From contig CAZGNZ010000016.1 of assembly GCA_964527215.1 (NCBI GenBank), positions 1 to 64,000 on the forward strand: DNA of 64,000 nucleotides, written 5' to 3'. The translations under genes were made by a program, and so were the position numbers. The stretch comes from CAZGNZ01 sp964527215. GTDB lineage: Bacteria; Fidelibacterota; Marinisomatia; SCGC-AAA003-L08; JACNLC01. This document shows, one piece after another, positions 53,384-62,549 of this stretch (position 1 is its first letter; each line of letters begins with the position of its first letter). The notes under the pieces are model-generated. The model was not told where the DNA came from. It ran no database searches and worked only from the letters and a program-made list of their open reading frames with translations.

Positions 53384-55042
53384 ATGAACAGATCCGGCCC
53401 GTTTACCCTGCTGATATCGACAGCCCTTACATTTGCTCTCCTGATGACAGGATGCGGCGATTCTACCGGCCCCGGAAGCAGCAGCGGCAACCGCTATAAG
53501 ATGACATCACACCTCATCGATACTCAGCTTCCCAGTTATGTGAACATCATGTTTCAGGTCACTGACATGGATGACATTGGGGTGGATTATCTCACTACTG
53601 CAGATTTTATCGTCACTGAGGATAATCTTCCTGTATCCCCGACGGAATCTTTCCTGCAGGTTCAAAAAAAGGACACCGTGCCTTACACTCTTAAAACGGT
53701 TCTGCTGCTGGACAACAGCATGAGTGTGAGTGGAAATCTGGCAGAGATCAAGGCCGCCGCCGTTACCCTGGTGGAAAATATTGAGAATCAGCAGGAATTT
53801 GCCATATATGAGTTTTCCGATGAACCGGTGCTGCGTCAGGATTTTACGAGCGATGTGGCCGCGCTGACCCTCGCCATCAATGAAATACAAATCGGTTACA
53901 ATTCCACCAACCTGTATGGTGCGGTGATTGAAGGCGTTTCCAGATGGGAGGATTTTTACTCCATCCCTGAGATAGAGCAGGGATTTCTGGTTCTTTTCAC
54001 GGACGGGAGTGATACACAGGGATCTCATCAGCTGTCGGAAGCCCTGGCCGCCCGCGGCAGTAAACGGGTGTACACCATCGGTTTGGGTAATGAAATAGAA
54101 CCTGCTGCCCTTGAAACGCTGGGGAATTCAGGCAGTTATCTCATTTCAGACCTCTCTGAACTGCTCAACCGATTCACCCTGATACAGGAGGAAATGGCCC
54201 TGTATGCCAACAGTTTTTACTGGCTGAACTATCTTAGTCCGCGACAGGGTGACAGCAATCATATACTGCGGGTCAGTATTGTTTTAAATGATTTTCATGG
54301 TCTTGAATCATTTATTGAGGGCAGTTTCAACAGCGCTGATTTCTATTCGGTGAATCAGGATGTGTATCTGTACCGTCAGGGACAGTATGATGAGGTAATT
54401 GATGAACTTCATGTCATGGAAAACGATACCCTGTATCTGGAAGCCCTTACGTATTTTTACGAAAACCCTCCGGTGTATGACTGGACCGTAATGGATACGG
54501 ATCTTGCCTGGCTGGATCATCCGGCGGGAATCAATGAAACGGCACGTCTGATTATTTTGGGTGACGGAAACAACCAGACCAGCCTGATCCTTACCGATAC
54601 TGCCAACAACCATTCCAGAACCATACCGCTGTTCATTACCGCTCCACCGAATCCGGATCTGTTTGACTACGGGACCACATATAATGATCATACTTACTGG
54701 GTATCCCGGGAAGCTCGAAACTGGGTTGATGCTCGAAATGCCTGCGAATTGGAAAACGGACATCTAATTACAATCGGCAGTGCGGATGAGAATCATGTTG
54801 CCGCACAGCTGGCCGAAAGTATCCACGCCAACTGCTGGATGGGATTTACAGACATCGAATCCGAAGGCAACTGGGTCTGGGTGACCAATGAGCCCGTGGT
54901 ATTTACAAACTGGGATGAAGGCGATCCGGACAACAGCAATAATCAGGATGCAGCCGTCATATTCGGAACCGGATCCAATATTGGGTTATGGAACGATGTG
55001 CAGACCAGCATCAATGCTTATTTCATCCTGGAAAAGGAATAG
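53384..55042 (+). CDS. Lipoprotein with VWA and C-type lectin-like domains
   Basis: A 552-aa surface lipoprotein: lipobox LMTGC with Cys24. After a linker and a beta-rich segment, residues about 103-270 form a von Willebrand factor A domain with the MIDAS start D110-N-S-M-S114, a downstream threonine in STNLYGA, and LFTDGSD. A region of about 140 residues without recognised family follows. Residues about 425-552 are a C-type-lectin-like domain, ending in WVWVTNEPVVFTNWDEGDPD and a WNDV strand. Such domains bind proteins or glycans, so adhesion or recognition is likely. The combination in one bacterial lipoprotein is uncommon. Convergent with the ABC permease gene. Confidence 0.87.
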   Translation: MNRSGPFTLLISTALTFALLMTGCGDSTGPGSSSGNRYKMTSHLIDTQLPSYVNIMFQVTDMDDIGVDYLTTADFIVTEDNLPVSPTESFLQVQKKDTVPYTLKTVLLLDNSMSVSGNLAEIKAAAVTLVENIENQQEFAIYEFSDEPVLRQDFTSDVAALTLAINEIQIGYNSTNLYGAVIEGVSRWEDFYSIPEIEQGFLVLFTDGSDTQGSHQLSEALAARGSKRVYTIGLGNEIEPAALETLGNSGSYLISDLSELLNRFTLIQEEMALYANSFYWLNYLSPRQGDSNHILRVSIVLNDFHGLESFIEGSFNSADFYSVNQDVYLYRQGQYDEVIDELHVMENDTLYLEALTYFYENPPVYDWTVMDTDLAWLDHPAGINETARLIILGDGNNQTSLILTDTANNHSRTIPLFITAPPNPDLFDYGTTYNDHTYWVSREARNWVDARNACELENGHLITIGSADENHVAAQLAESIHANCWMGFTDIESEGNWVWVTNEPVVFTNWDEGDPDNSNNQDAAVIFGTGSNIGLWNDVQTSINAYFILEKE

Positions 55043-55097
55043 CCGGCAGATCAATTCCGTTTTGAAATCCAGACTGAACCGTTGATCAGAAGTCCGC

Positions 55098-56774
55098 TCA
55101 GATCTCAAAATTTTGAATTGCTCGATATCCCCATCTCAGCGGGAGCATGATGATCAGAATATTGATCACCACTACCAATGACACAGGCAGTGCAATCAGC
55201 ATTCCCTTGTGATCGGCACCGGCAAGATACAGAATACCCACCAGAGATCCCACCATCACACATACATAAAACAGACTGATTACTATGGTAATGATGCCTC
55301 CGGCACTGGAGCTGATTTTCATGGGATTGGATTCGTCATACTGCGCGAAAACAGCCCCCAGACCCAGGGAAAGACTGATAAGGGCAACGCTGATGAGCAT
55401 CAGGAAAACGGTGGTTATAAAGGAAATGAATATGCTCTGGCTGAGAAAATGATTGCTGATCAGGGCGATGATTTCGGCCAGCGGGAAAAAGATGGCGAAA
55501 GACAGCCAGAATTTCTCGCGGAACAGCCGGGTAATATCAATAGGGGCGCTTTTCAGTATCCATAATCCCCTGCCCTCCAGACTGATTAACGGAAAAACAA
55601 AACGGGTGGTAAGCGCTACCATGACAAACCCGCAGAAACCGAAATTGAATAGATAAATCAGTATCCGCCAGAATTGAGTCAGGTTGGCAAACCGTACATC
55701 CGCGCGGGATAAATTCAGCAGATAAATACTGATAAGAAAACCGAACATAAGAAACTGAAACCATTGCTGCGGGGTACGGACAAATGTAAGAATGTCCTTA
55801 AAAATCAGTCCCCGCATGCCCGGCTGAAATCCCGGAAGACGCTTCATCAGACCGGTTGAATCTGCAGGTTCTTTCTCAGACCGGCTGGCAGAGCCTTCCA
55901 TGATCTGGTACGTTTTATGATACCAGCCGGCGGATATTGCCGACGCTGCTTCGTATCCAATCAGACCTGTAGTAATCAGCAGACCGGCATTCAGAAAAAG
56001 GTCGGTCCAGCGGTCTGCTGAAAAATTGAAAAGCTCGGTAAACCAGTAGCTGGGAATCAGGGGAAATGGCGGTTGAGACAGATTGAACATGTATCGGTCC
56101 AGAGCCCGGAAACTGCCCATGTCGCCCACAATATTTATGCCTCTCTGGCTGGTGTTGAAGTAAATCCAGAAAATACCCAGAAACAGCAGACCCAATACAA
56201 TGAATACAGACCGCATCCTGAACCACTGTGAAAGGCGAACAACCCCCATCATGATAATCAGTCCGAACGCAGTTCCGATTAGCAGATAAGGGACCAGACC
56301 GAATAGTAATATGGCGAGCATCTGCGGTGGCGAGATGCTGTAGATTTTCCCGTATGCCATTGTCATCGGCAGACCCAGCACCAGAATCGCCCAGCTGCTG
56401 TACAGTGCATTTTCCAGATACTTTATTCGGAAAATCCGAATAAATGATAATGGTACGGTGAACAGATACGCCACTTCCGGACTGCGGTACAAGGTGGAGA
56501 AGGATGTGATGATATTGGATAGGATCAGAAGATAAAAAATAATGGACCAGCCCAGATAAAATATGCGGTCCAGGAGAATGCGGCCCAGGTCACCCTGATT
56601 TAACAGAAACCTGGCTCCCCTGAGAAACAGGAAGTATCCGCCGAGCACAATGCCGATGATGATCAGTATGGAAACTGAGATTTCCAGCCAGCGTCGTTTA
56701 AAGGTTCTCAGCAGATAGTGCAGAAAAGCAATAAACCGGGTCTGGAATATACTGTATATACGATTTGCAGTCAT
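55098..56774 (-). CDS. ABC transporter permease, large ABC-2-like
   Basis: A 558-aa membrane protein with about 12 hydrophobic segments and a central loop (about residues 290-330, EKEPADSTGLMKR). It follows an ABC ATPase gene by 12 bp and a transglutaminase gene before that, so it is the permease of this system. Segments such as SPEVAYLFTVPLSFIRIF resemble the large exporter permeases of the ABC-2 superfamily that act as a fused pair of halves. The transported compound is unknown. Confidence 0.82.
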   Translation of the reverse strand: MTANRIYSIFQTRFIAFLHYLLRTFKRRWLEISVSILIIIGIVLGGYFLFLRGARFLLNQGDLGRILLDRIFYLGWSIIFYLLILSNIITSFSTLYRSPEVAYLFTVPLSFIRIFRIKYLENALYSSWAILVLGLPMTMAYGKIYSISPPQMLAILLFGLVPYLLIGTAFGLIIMMGVVRLSQWFRMRSVFIVLGLLFLGIFWIYFNTSQRGINIVGDMGSFRALDRYMFNLSQPPFPLIPSYWFTELFNFSADRWTDLFLNAGLLITTGLIGYEAASAISAGWYHKTYQIMEGSASRSEKEPADSTGLMKRLPGFQPGMRGLIFKDILTFVRTPQQWFQFLMFGFLISIYLLNLSRADVRFANLTQFWRILIYLFNFGFCGFVMVALTTRFVFPLISLEGRGLWILKSAPIDITRLFREKFWLSFAIFFPLAEIIALISNHFLSQSIFISFITTVFLMLISVALISLSLGLGAVFAQYDESNPMKISSSAGGIITIVISLFYVCVMVGSLVGILYLAGADHKGMLIALPVSLVVVINILIIMLPLRWGYRAIQNFEI

Positions 56775-56786
56775 TTGCTGTCCTGT

Positions 56787-57512
56787 TTACGACTGCTGAT
56801 CCAGCAGTTCGAGAAAAAAATCTTCCAGAGTCACATCTTTCTGAAAATTTTCACGCAGTTCAGCCATGTTTCCTGTTCGAAGAATGTTGCCCTTGTGAAT
56901 AATGGAAATACGGTCTGACAATTCTTCTGCCACATTGAGATTGTGCGTGGACAGGAAAATGGCTTTTCCTTCACTTCGTTTTTCTTTCAGCATCTCCCGG
57001 ACAATCCGTGCCGATTTGGGATCCAGACCCACCATGGGTTCGTCAATAATCAGAATATCGGGTTCATGGAAAAAAGTGGCGGCAAAGACCAGTCGCTGCT
57101 TCATTCCCTGGGAATATCCCTCAATACGGTCAGTCAGCCAGGATTCAATACCGAGACGTTCGCTGTAGATGCGAAGGTTTTTCTCAATTCTGGTGTTAGA
57201 CATCCCGTACAGATTGCCCACAACATGGAAATATTCAATCCCGGATAAACGATTGTACAGATAGGCATTATCCGGGACATAACCCATTATCTGCTTCGCG
57301 GCAACCGGATTTTTGGCAATATCGGTACCATGGATAAGAATACGGCCTTCATCAGGGGACATCAGCCCCGTTATCATTTTAATTGTCGTGGTTTTCCCTG
57401 CTCCGTTGGGACCCAGAAAACTGAACAGCTCGCCGGGTCCAATTTCCAGGGAAACCTGGTTTACTGCTTTCAGGGTACCGAAAAACTTGGTGATTTTTTC
57501 AAGTCGTATCAT
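56787..57512 (-). CDS. ABC transporter ATP-binding protein
   Basis: A 241-aa ABC ATPase. Walker A GPNGAGKTTT, signature YSQGMKQRL, Walker B ILIIDEPMVGLD and the H-loop STHNL are all present. The start overlaps the transglutaminase stop as ATGA and the permease starts 12 bp after its own stop. It is of the drug/Na-exporter (CcmA-like) class. The operon association with a transglutaminase suggests a role in the envelope. Confidence 0.93.
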   Translation of the reverse strand: MIRLEKITKFFGTLKAVNQVSLEIGPGELFSFLGPNGAGKTTTIKMITGLMSPDEGRILIHGTDIAKNPVAAKQIMGYVPDNAYLYNRLSGIEYFHVVGNLYGMSNTRIEKNLRIYSERLGIESWLTDRIEGYSQGMKQRLVFAATFFHEPDILIIDEPMVGLDPKSARIVREMLKEKRSEGKAIFLSTHNLNVAEELSDRISIIHKGNILRTGNMAELRENFQKDVTLEDFFLELLDQQS

Positions 57513-58981
57513 TGAGTTCTGCTTTCGTATTGTTGATCAATCACATCAATGTCAATGTTTCCCATGATGGGAATAAGGGCATTCAGGTTGACAAAATCAC
57601 CCTCAAGAAAGGCGATATGCGTGGCATCGGCAACAGGCTGATCCAGTGTTGGATCGGTAGATATCCACTGTCCGTTCACCAGTACTACCGGCCAGGCGTG
57701 ATAGGCAAAGCGATCGTTGATATAAACAAGACCAATATGTATTTTGGTGGGAATCCCGGCGGCTCTGCTCAACGAAGAGAACAGGATGGTGTGTTCGCTG
57801 CAGTCCCCGGTGCGCTGCTGAAGAATTTCAACAGCAGATGACATACTGACTACCGGTTGTTTTTTCAGCAGGTGATAGACAAATCCATGAAGCCGCAGCA
57901 CTTTTTCCCAGACATTCCCGGCATCCCCGATCACTTCTTTCATAACTGTCTGTATTCTGGGATGGAAAGGCTGGATGACATTGTCACCCTGGAGAAACTG
58001 ATCTGCGGCCGCTGACTCATCGGGAAAAGGCTGTTTTGTCAACCGAAGCTGCAGCGGCGCATTCCTGATTACTTCCTGACGCTGGGAATTCAGTGCCGTC
58101 AGAAGTTCCGGCTCCAGCCCGTTTATCTGAAGTGTCAGGCGGCTCAGCAAACCGGGGTTCCGGATGGAACGGTCAACGGGAACTGCATAGGCATCAAACA
58201 TATCCAGGCTTACAGTTTCCCGTTCCCACATGTTCACTTCCCCGGGAGAGGATTTCTCCATCACCAGCCCCATAACGGTTTCCTCCCGGAAGGTCAGCCC
58301 GTTGTCATCCAGCCACAGCGTCGCCGGTATTCCGTCAAATTCGATTCCGATTTTATTCAGTTCCAGTTCTTCACCGCTGATGCTCAGGGTTTCCCTGCCT
58401 TGATGGGTGATGTCCACCATACCGGATTCAGAAGTCAGCGGATCGAATACGGGGATCCTGATGTGGTCTCCTTCGCTGATTCCCCTGGAGGAAATCATTG
58501 GCTGGATACCGATGTAGGAATACACCTTTTCAGGGGCATCGATATACTGAATGGTGCTGTCGCCGCCGTGAATCTGGATTAGACGGATTCTGCGGCCTTC
58601 CCGGCGTCCTTTCAGCCGGGTGGTGTACTGATCTGACTGCAGACTGTAGTCAAAGCTGCGGATCTGAAACGAGGTGTCCAGTCGGGCGGCATTGATCAAT
58701 GTCACATTGGCTTCCATGCCGGCAATGGCAAGCTTCAGGATGGTCGTGCTGCGAATAGTGTATCCGGCCGTATCATTGTTGCTGATGCTATAGATGGAAT
58801 ACCCCATCCTGGCCCCGTTATGATATACGGCCATCCACTGGGCATCTGATGATATATCTGAGATACCGGTGGTTAAATCGGAATAAAAAACCGGAGATTC
58901 GGCATCCAGATAATTTTTCTTTACCAGAAGGCCCAGAAGTGTGATCCACACAGCCAAAAGTGTCAATTGATAGATTCGCAT
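57509..58981 (-). CDS. Transglutaminase-like cysteine-hydrolase domain protein
   Basis: A 490-aa protein with an N-terminal membrane anchor or signal (about residues 4-20) and a long beta-rich extracytoplasmic part. The C-terminal transglutaminase-core domain has the triad C394 (RTGDCSEH), H428 (YHAWPVV) and D443 (STDPTLDQP). Such bacterial domains are peptidases or amidases, or cross-linking enzymes. It is the first gene of a three-gene operon with an ABC ATPase and permease; the stop overlaps the ATPase start by four bases. The substrate is unknown. Confidence 0.9.
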   Translation of the reverse strand: MRIYQLTLLAVWITLLGLLVKKNYLDAESPVFYSDLTTGISDISSDAQWMAVYHNGARMGYSIYSISNNDTAGYTIRSTTILKLAIAGMEANVTLINAARLDTSFQIRSFDYSLQSDQYTTRLKGRREGRRIRLIQIHGGDSTIQYIDAPEKVYSYIGIQPMISSRGISEGDHIRIPVFDPLTSESGMVDITHQGRETLSISGEELELNKIGIEFDGIPATLWLDDNGLTFREETVMGLVMEKSSPGEVNMWERETVSLDMFDAYAVPVDRSIRNPGLLSRLTLQINGLEPELLTALNSQRQEVIRNAPLQLRLTKQPFPDESAAADQFLQGDNVIQPFHPRIQTVMKEVIGDAGNVWEKVLRLHGFVYHLLKKQPVVSMSSAVEILQQRTGDCSEHTILFSSLSRAAGIPTKIHIGLVYINDRFAYHAWPVVLVNGQWISTDPTLDQPVADATHIAFLEGDFVNLNALIPIMGNIDIDVIDQQYESRTQ

Positions 58982-59093
58982 GTTGCTTCCATTTGGTCAG
59001 CCTGAAAAAGCGGGTTGAGTCCCCAAGGACGAATGCAAAACTGCATACTGTCCCTGACAGGGGAAGTTTCTTATCAGACTGAACAGGCCAGTT

Positions 59094-61520
59094 TTATTTT
59101 ATCAGCTGTATCTTTCTCGTGGTGATTCCCTCGGGAGTAACCAGACGAACCAGATAAAGTCCTGATGGGAACTCCCCGGCCTTCCAGTTGAACTGGATGC
59201 GGCCCGGAGGATAGACGTCATCGGCCAAATCCGCAATCCTGCACCCCGAAAGATCGAAAATTTGCAGTTTTACAGGACTGGTTTTATTCAGTGACAGACA
59301 AATAGTGGTTTCGGGATTGAACGGGTTCGGATAGATGGATAAGAGATTGAATTCATCCGACACATTCAGGTTCGTTTCGGCAGAAACCCAATTCCCCTGC
59401 CAGTCCGTGATTATGGCGGAGCGAATATTGATTTCCCCGTTGAAGGCCAAGAGCGGACCATCGGAGACCGCAGACCCGTTCAGATTGAACAACAGGATTC
59501 GGGATTCATCATGATAAAGTGTCCATTCATCCGTCAGAAGCGATTCGGCAGTGTCCAGCCGGCCGGTGTAGTCGATTTGAATGCCTGCTGCAGGTCCCTG
59601 GGTTACAAGAGATAAAGAATGCCCGTTATTGATCACTTCTGCATATTTTAATTCTGTCTTGCGGGTTACATCAGGTGCCAGAATGATGTCCACGGTCAGC
59701 ACAATGTCCACGACATTTATCACTCCGTCGGCATTGATATCAGCAGCCCAGAATTCATATTCCGTAGTGGGCGTTCCAAACACAAAATCCACCATAAGGA
59801 CGATATCCACCACATTGACATCGCCGTCCTGGTTCACATCTCCCGGGATTCCGTAGATACAGCTGCCGTCATCCAATACTGCAGTGGGGTCATAGTTAAC
59901 GGCATCCGGATCGGTACATCCTGCCGGCGGTTCGGGAATATAGATGCAAGGATTGTCGCCAGCGGTCAGGGAAAGACCGTCAGCACCTGAAAGCACTACA
60001 TCGCTGATGCACGCCTCCACGGCTGGGCCGTGCTCAAACAGCAGGGTAGCCAAAGTGCCGGACCCGGATGGAAGGTAATCGGCGGACAGTGAAAATCCGA
60101 TTACATTGCCGGTTTCACTGCTGAAACTCACTATGAATATTTCATTAACCGCATCAATGAGCGACAGTCCTTCAATATTAAACTGAAAGCCGTAGATTTC
60201 CGCTGGAGAGTCATAAATTAAGTCCAGACTGCCGTAATTCGGGTTCGTCTGATCCAGGTTCTCCAATGTCAGGATGACGGACGTCAAAGGCTCGGGAACA
60301 GTGACGCAGTCTCCAGTAATCGCGGAAATGGGACTGCCGTCAACATTACTGAGAATCATATCATTCAGGCATGCCAGAGATTCCGGACCGGGTTCAAAAT
60401 TGAGAATAGTCAGTATTCCGCTGCCGGCGGGGAGATAGTCGGCCGTGAGACTGAATCCCACCACTATTCCGGATTCACTGTTTGTGCTGACGGTAAAGAC
60501 CTCGCTGGCTCCGGAGATCAGGGTGATGCCTGAAATCTGAAACTGGAACCCGTAAATGTCGGTGTTGCTGTCATAAAGAATTTCCATCGAACCCAGGGTT
60601 GGATCAGTCACGTCAATATTGCCAAAAGTGATTGTTGCCTCTTCGGTGCTGTACAGGCAGCTTCCGTCATCCTCGTTCGCATTTGGGTCATAATTCAGAG
60701 CATCGGGATCCGTGCAGCCCCAGACGGTTTCGAAACCAACAAACTGGTCAATCCAGTCAAGGTAATTGAATACGCGCGTATATACTCCGGGATGGGCCGG
60801 TTCTGCGCAGCCGATGCCCCAGCTGACGATACCGGTCAGTTCAAACTGTCCGTTATTGGATGCCAGCAGCGGACCGCCGCTGTCCCCCTGGCAGGAATCT
60901 TCTCCGCCGTCCACAATGTCCCCGGCGCAAATCATGTTGGTCGTAATTCCCCCGCCGTAATGAGCATCATCGCTGCAGACGGTATTGGAAATAATGGGGA
61001 CATCCACTTCCATGAGTACCGGTGATACGGGACCGTCAGAATACAGCGCGCCCCAACCCATCACACGGGCCAACTGACCGGCGTCATCCAGTGCCGAATT
61101 CGATATCAGTGCTGCAGGAATCAATTCCGGGGGTGCCGGAGCGGCCAGGTGCAGCAGTGCGATATCATTGTTGTATGAATAGGAGTCGTAGAAATTGTGT
61201 TCAATTTTCTCATCCACCCCCAGGGTCACCCGTACGCCGGGATTTTCATAGGGATTCCACAGATTGTGAGCACCCAGAATCACCTCGATATCCTGAGGGT
61301 CGATTCCTTCAGTACAGTGGGCGGCAGTGAGTACCCATTCTTCATGAATCAGTGTACCGCCGCACAGATTAGGACCGGGAAGGACGGCCGCCATCCAGGA
61401 ATACTGAAAAGGCGGATCTACTTCGCTCCCTCCGACTATTCGTGTATCTTGAGAACAAACCGCCGTAATCAGTATCGAAACGGCGATGACAATTCTCGAA
61501 ATGCAGGGGTTAATGTGCAT
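59094..61520 (-). CDS. Trypsin-like S1 protease with T9SS sorting domain
   Basis: An 808-aa secreted protein. A signal peptide is followed by the S1 protease: R27/IVGG28-31 activation site, H68 (LTAAHC), D119 (NNDIALLHL), S214 (GDSGGPL) and D208 six residues earlier, which predicts cleavage after Arg/Lys. Then come a GCTDPDALNYDP...DDGSC module, two homologous repeats of about 120 residues (each with IYGFQF and GFSL.ADYLP.GSG), a second GCTDPDAVNYDP module, and dockerin-like repeats (GDVNQDGDVNVVDIV and ADINADGVINVVDIV). The C-terminal sorting domain has YPNPFNPETTI, GLYLVRL and TRKIQLIK. This layout is typical of type IX secretion cargo in FCB bacteria. It stands alone. Confidence 0.95.
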   Translation of the reverse strand: MHINPCISRIVIAVSILITAVCSQDTRIVGGSEVDPPFQYSWMAAVLPGPNLCGGTLIHEEWVLTAAHCTEGIDPQDIEVILGAHNLWNPYENPGVRVTLGVDEKIEHNFYDSYSYNNDIALLHLAAPAPPELIPAALISNSALDDAGQLARVMGWGALYSDGPVSPVLMEVDVPIISNTVCSDDAHYGGGITTNMICAGDIVDGGEDSCQGDSGGPLLASNNGQFELTGIVSWGIGCAEPAHPGVYTRVFNYLDWIDQFVGFETVWGCTDPDALNYDPNANEDDGSCLYSTEEATITFGNIDVTDPTLGSMEILYDSNTDIYGFQFQISGITLISGASEVFTVSTNSESGIVVGFSLTADYLPAGSGILTILNFEPGPESLACLNDMILSNVDGSPISAITGDCVTVPEPLTSVILTLENLDQTNPNYGSLDLIYDSPAEIYGFQFNIEGLSLIDAVNEIFIVSFSSETGNVIGFSLSADYLPSGSGTLATLLFEHGPAVEACISDVVLSGADGLSLTAGDNPCIYIPEPPAGCTDPDAVNYDPTAVLDDGSCIYGIPGDVNQDGDVNVVDIVLMVDFVFGTPTTEYEFWAADINADGVINVVDIVLTVDIILAPDVTRKTELKYAEVINNGHSLSLVTQGPAAGIQIDYTGRLDTAESLLTDEWTLYHDESRILLFNLNGSAVSDGPLLAFNGEINIRSAIITDWQGNWVSAETNLNVSDEFNLLSIYPNPFNPETTICLSLNKTSPVKLQIFDLSGCRIADLADDVYPPGRIQFNWKAGEFPSGLYLVRLVTPEGITTRKIQLIK

Positions 61521-61832
61521 GAGTTTCTCCGGAGTTTAAGGGAAAGCAATTGTTTGGACAGGAGAAATATTAATCAAAACGATGCAAAAAGGCCAAGGAA
61601 TGAATGGGTTGGACACAGCGCCGTACAAACGGCAGACTGAGTCCCGAGGCCGCTTCATCAGAAGTGTCTGGCAGACGTCCCGTTGCCGGCATATCAGGGT
61701 GGATTGATGAATTCAATACCATTTTTCCAGCCCGAAAGCAGGGCAAGCCTACATCATTCTGATCAGTGTAATTTATGTTTCTTGTGTGTAAATTTCCGTA
61801 CATCCATTATTCTCAATCAAAAGGGAAGCATT
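61521..61832. other. Divergent intergenic region
   Basis: About 310 bases between the S1 protease (minus) and the LiaF-like gene (plus). No gene, repeat or strong hairpin was recognised; promoters in both directions are expected here. Confidence 0.35.
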
Positions 61833-62522
61833 ATGTCTCCTAAAGAAAACCGTGCAACCAACAATTATGCTGTCGGACTGATTCTGATTATTATTGGTGC
61901 GATATTAATGTTGGAAACATTTGACATTATGAACATCGGGAGGATTCTGGCCGAATGGTGGCCTCTGATTCTGATCTTCATCGGGATTGCAAAACTGAAA
62001 GGGACAGATAAAACCAGCGGTGCGGTTCTGTTTGTGATCGGTGTGGTTCTGCTCCTTGTTACCCTGCGAATTCTGAATTGGGCCAGCATCTGGCGGTTCT
62101 GGCCGTTGCTACTCATTGGATTTGGTGTATCAATCATAATGAGAGCCAAAGGTCAAAAATCCAGAAACAAACATGAGAACACGCAGGAAGATTTTGTGAG
62201 AACAATCACCATTTTCGGCGGTCTTGACCGTGTTGTAAAATCTGAAAGCTTCAGAGGGGGTGACATTGTTGTTCTATTCGGTGGCGTGGATCTGGATATC
62301 CGTCAGGTAAAGTTCCAGGAAAATGTTGGCGAACTGAGTCTCACAGCCCTGTTTGGCGGAATCGAGGTGAAAGTATCTCCGAATGTTCAAACCTCGGTCT
62401 CCGGCTCACCGCTGTTCGGGGGTATTGAAAACAATACTGAATCTCCGGAAACCTCTGAGACAGCAGCTCGTCTGAACTGTCACTGCACAGTTGCGTTTGG
62501 CGGGGTGGAACTGAGGAATTAA
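61833..62522 (+). CDS. LiaF-like membrane protein
   Basis: A 229-aa protein starting at the ATG at 61833 with AAAAGGGAAG upstream, not the in-frame ATG at 61683. The N-terminal half has two paired-helix units (LILIIIGAILMLETFDI..WWPLILIFIGI and VLFVIGVVLLLVTLRIL..FWPLLLIGFGV, four helices), as in LiaI/LiaF proteins. The C-terminal half has three FGG(L/V/I) repeats (IFGGLDRVV, LFGGVDLDI, LFGGIEVKV, AFGGVELRN) that form the soluble beta domain of the LiaF family. In Firmicutes LiaF inhibits the LiaSR cell-envelope stress system; no LiaRS pair is next to it here. Confidence 0.87.
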   Translation: MSPKENRATNNYAVGLILIIIGAILMLETFDIMNIGRILAEWWPLILIFIGIAKLKGTDKTSGAVLFVIGVVLLLVTLRILNWASIWRFWPLLLIGFGVSIIMRAKGQKSRNKHENTQEDFVRTITIFGGLDRVVKSESFRGGDIVVLFGGVDLDIRQVKFQENVGELSLTALFGGIEVKVSPNVQTSVSGSPLFGGIENNTESPETSETAARLNCHCTVAFGGVELRN

Positions 62523-62549
62523 TCAGACAAGACGGCGACACGGCTGCTT

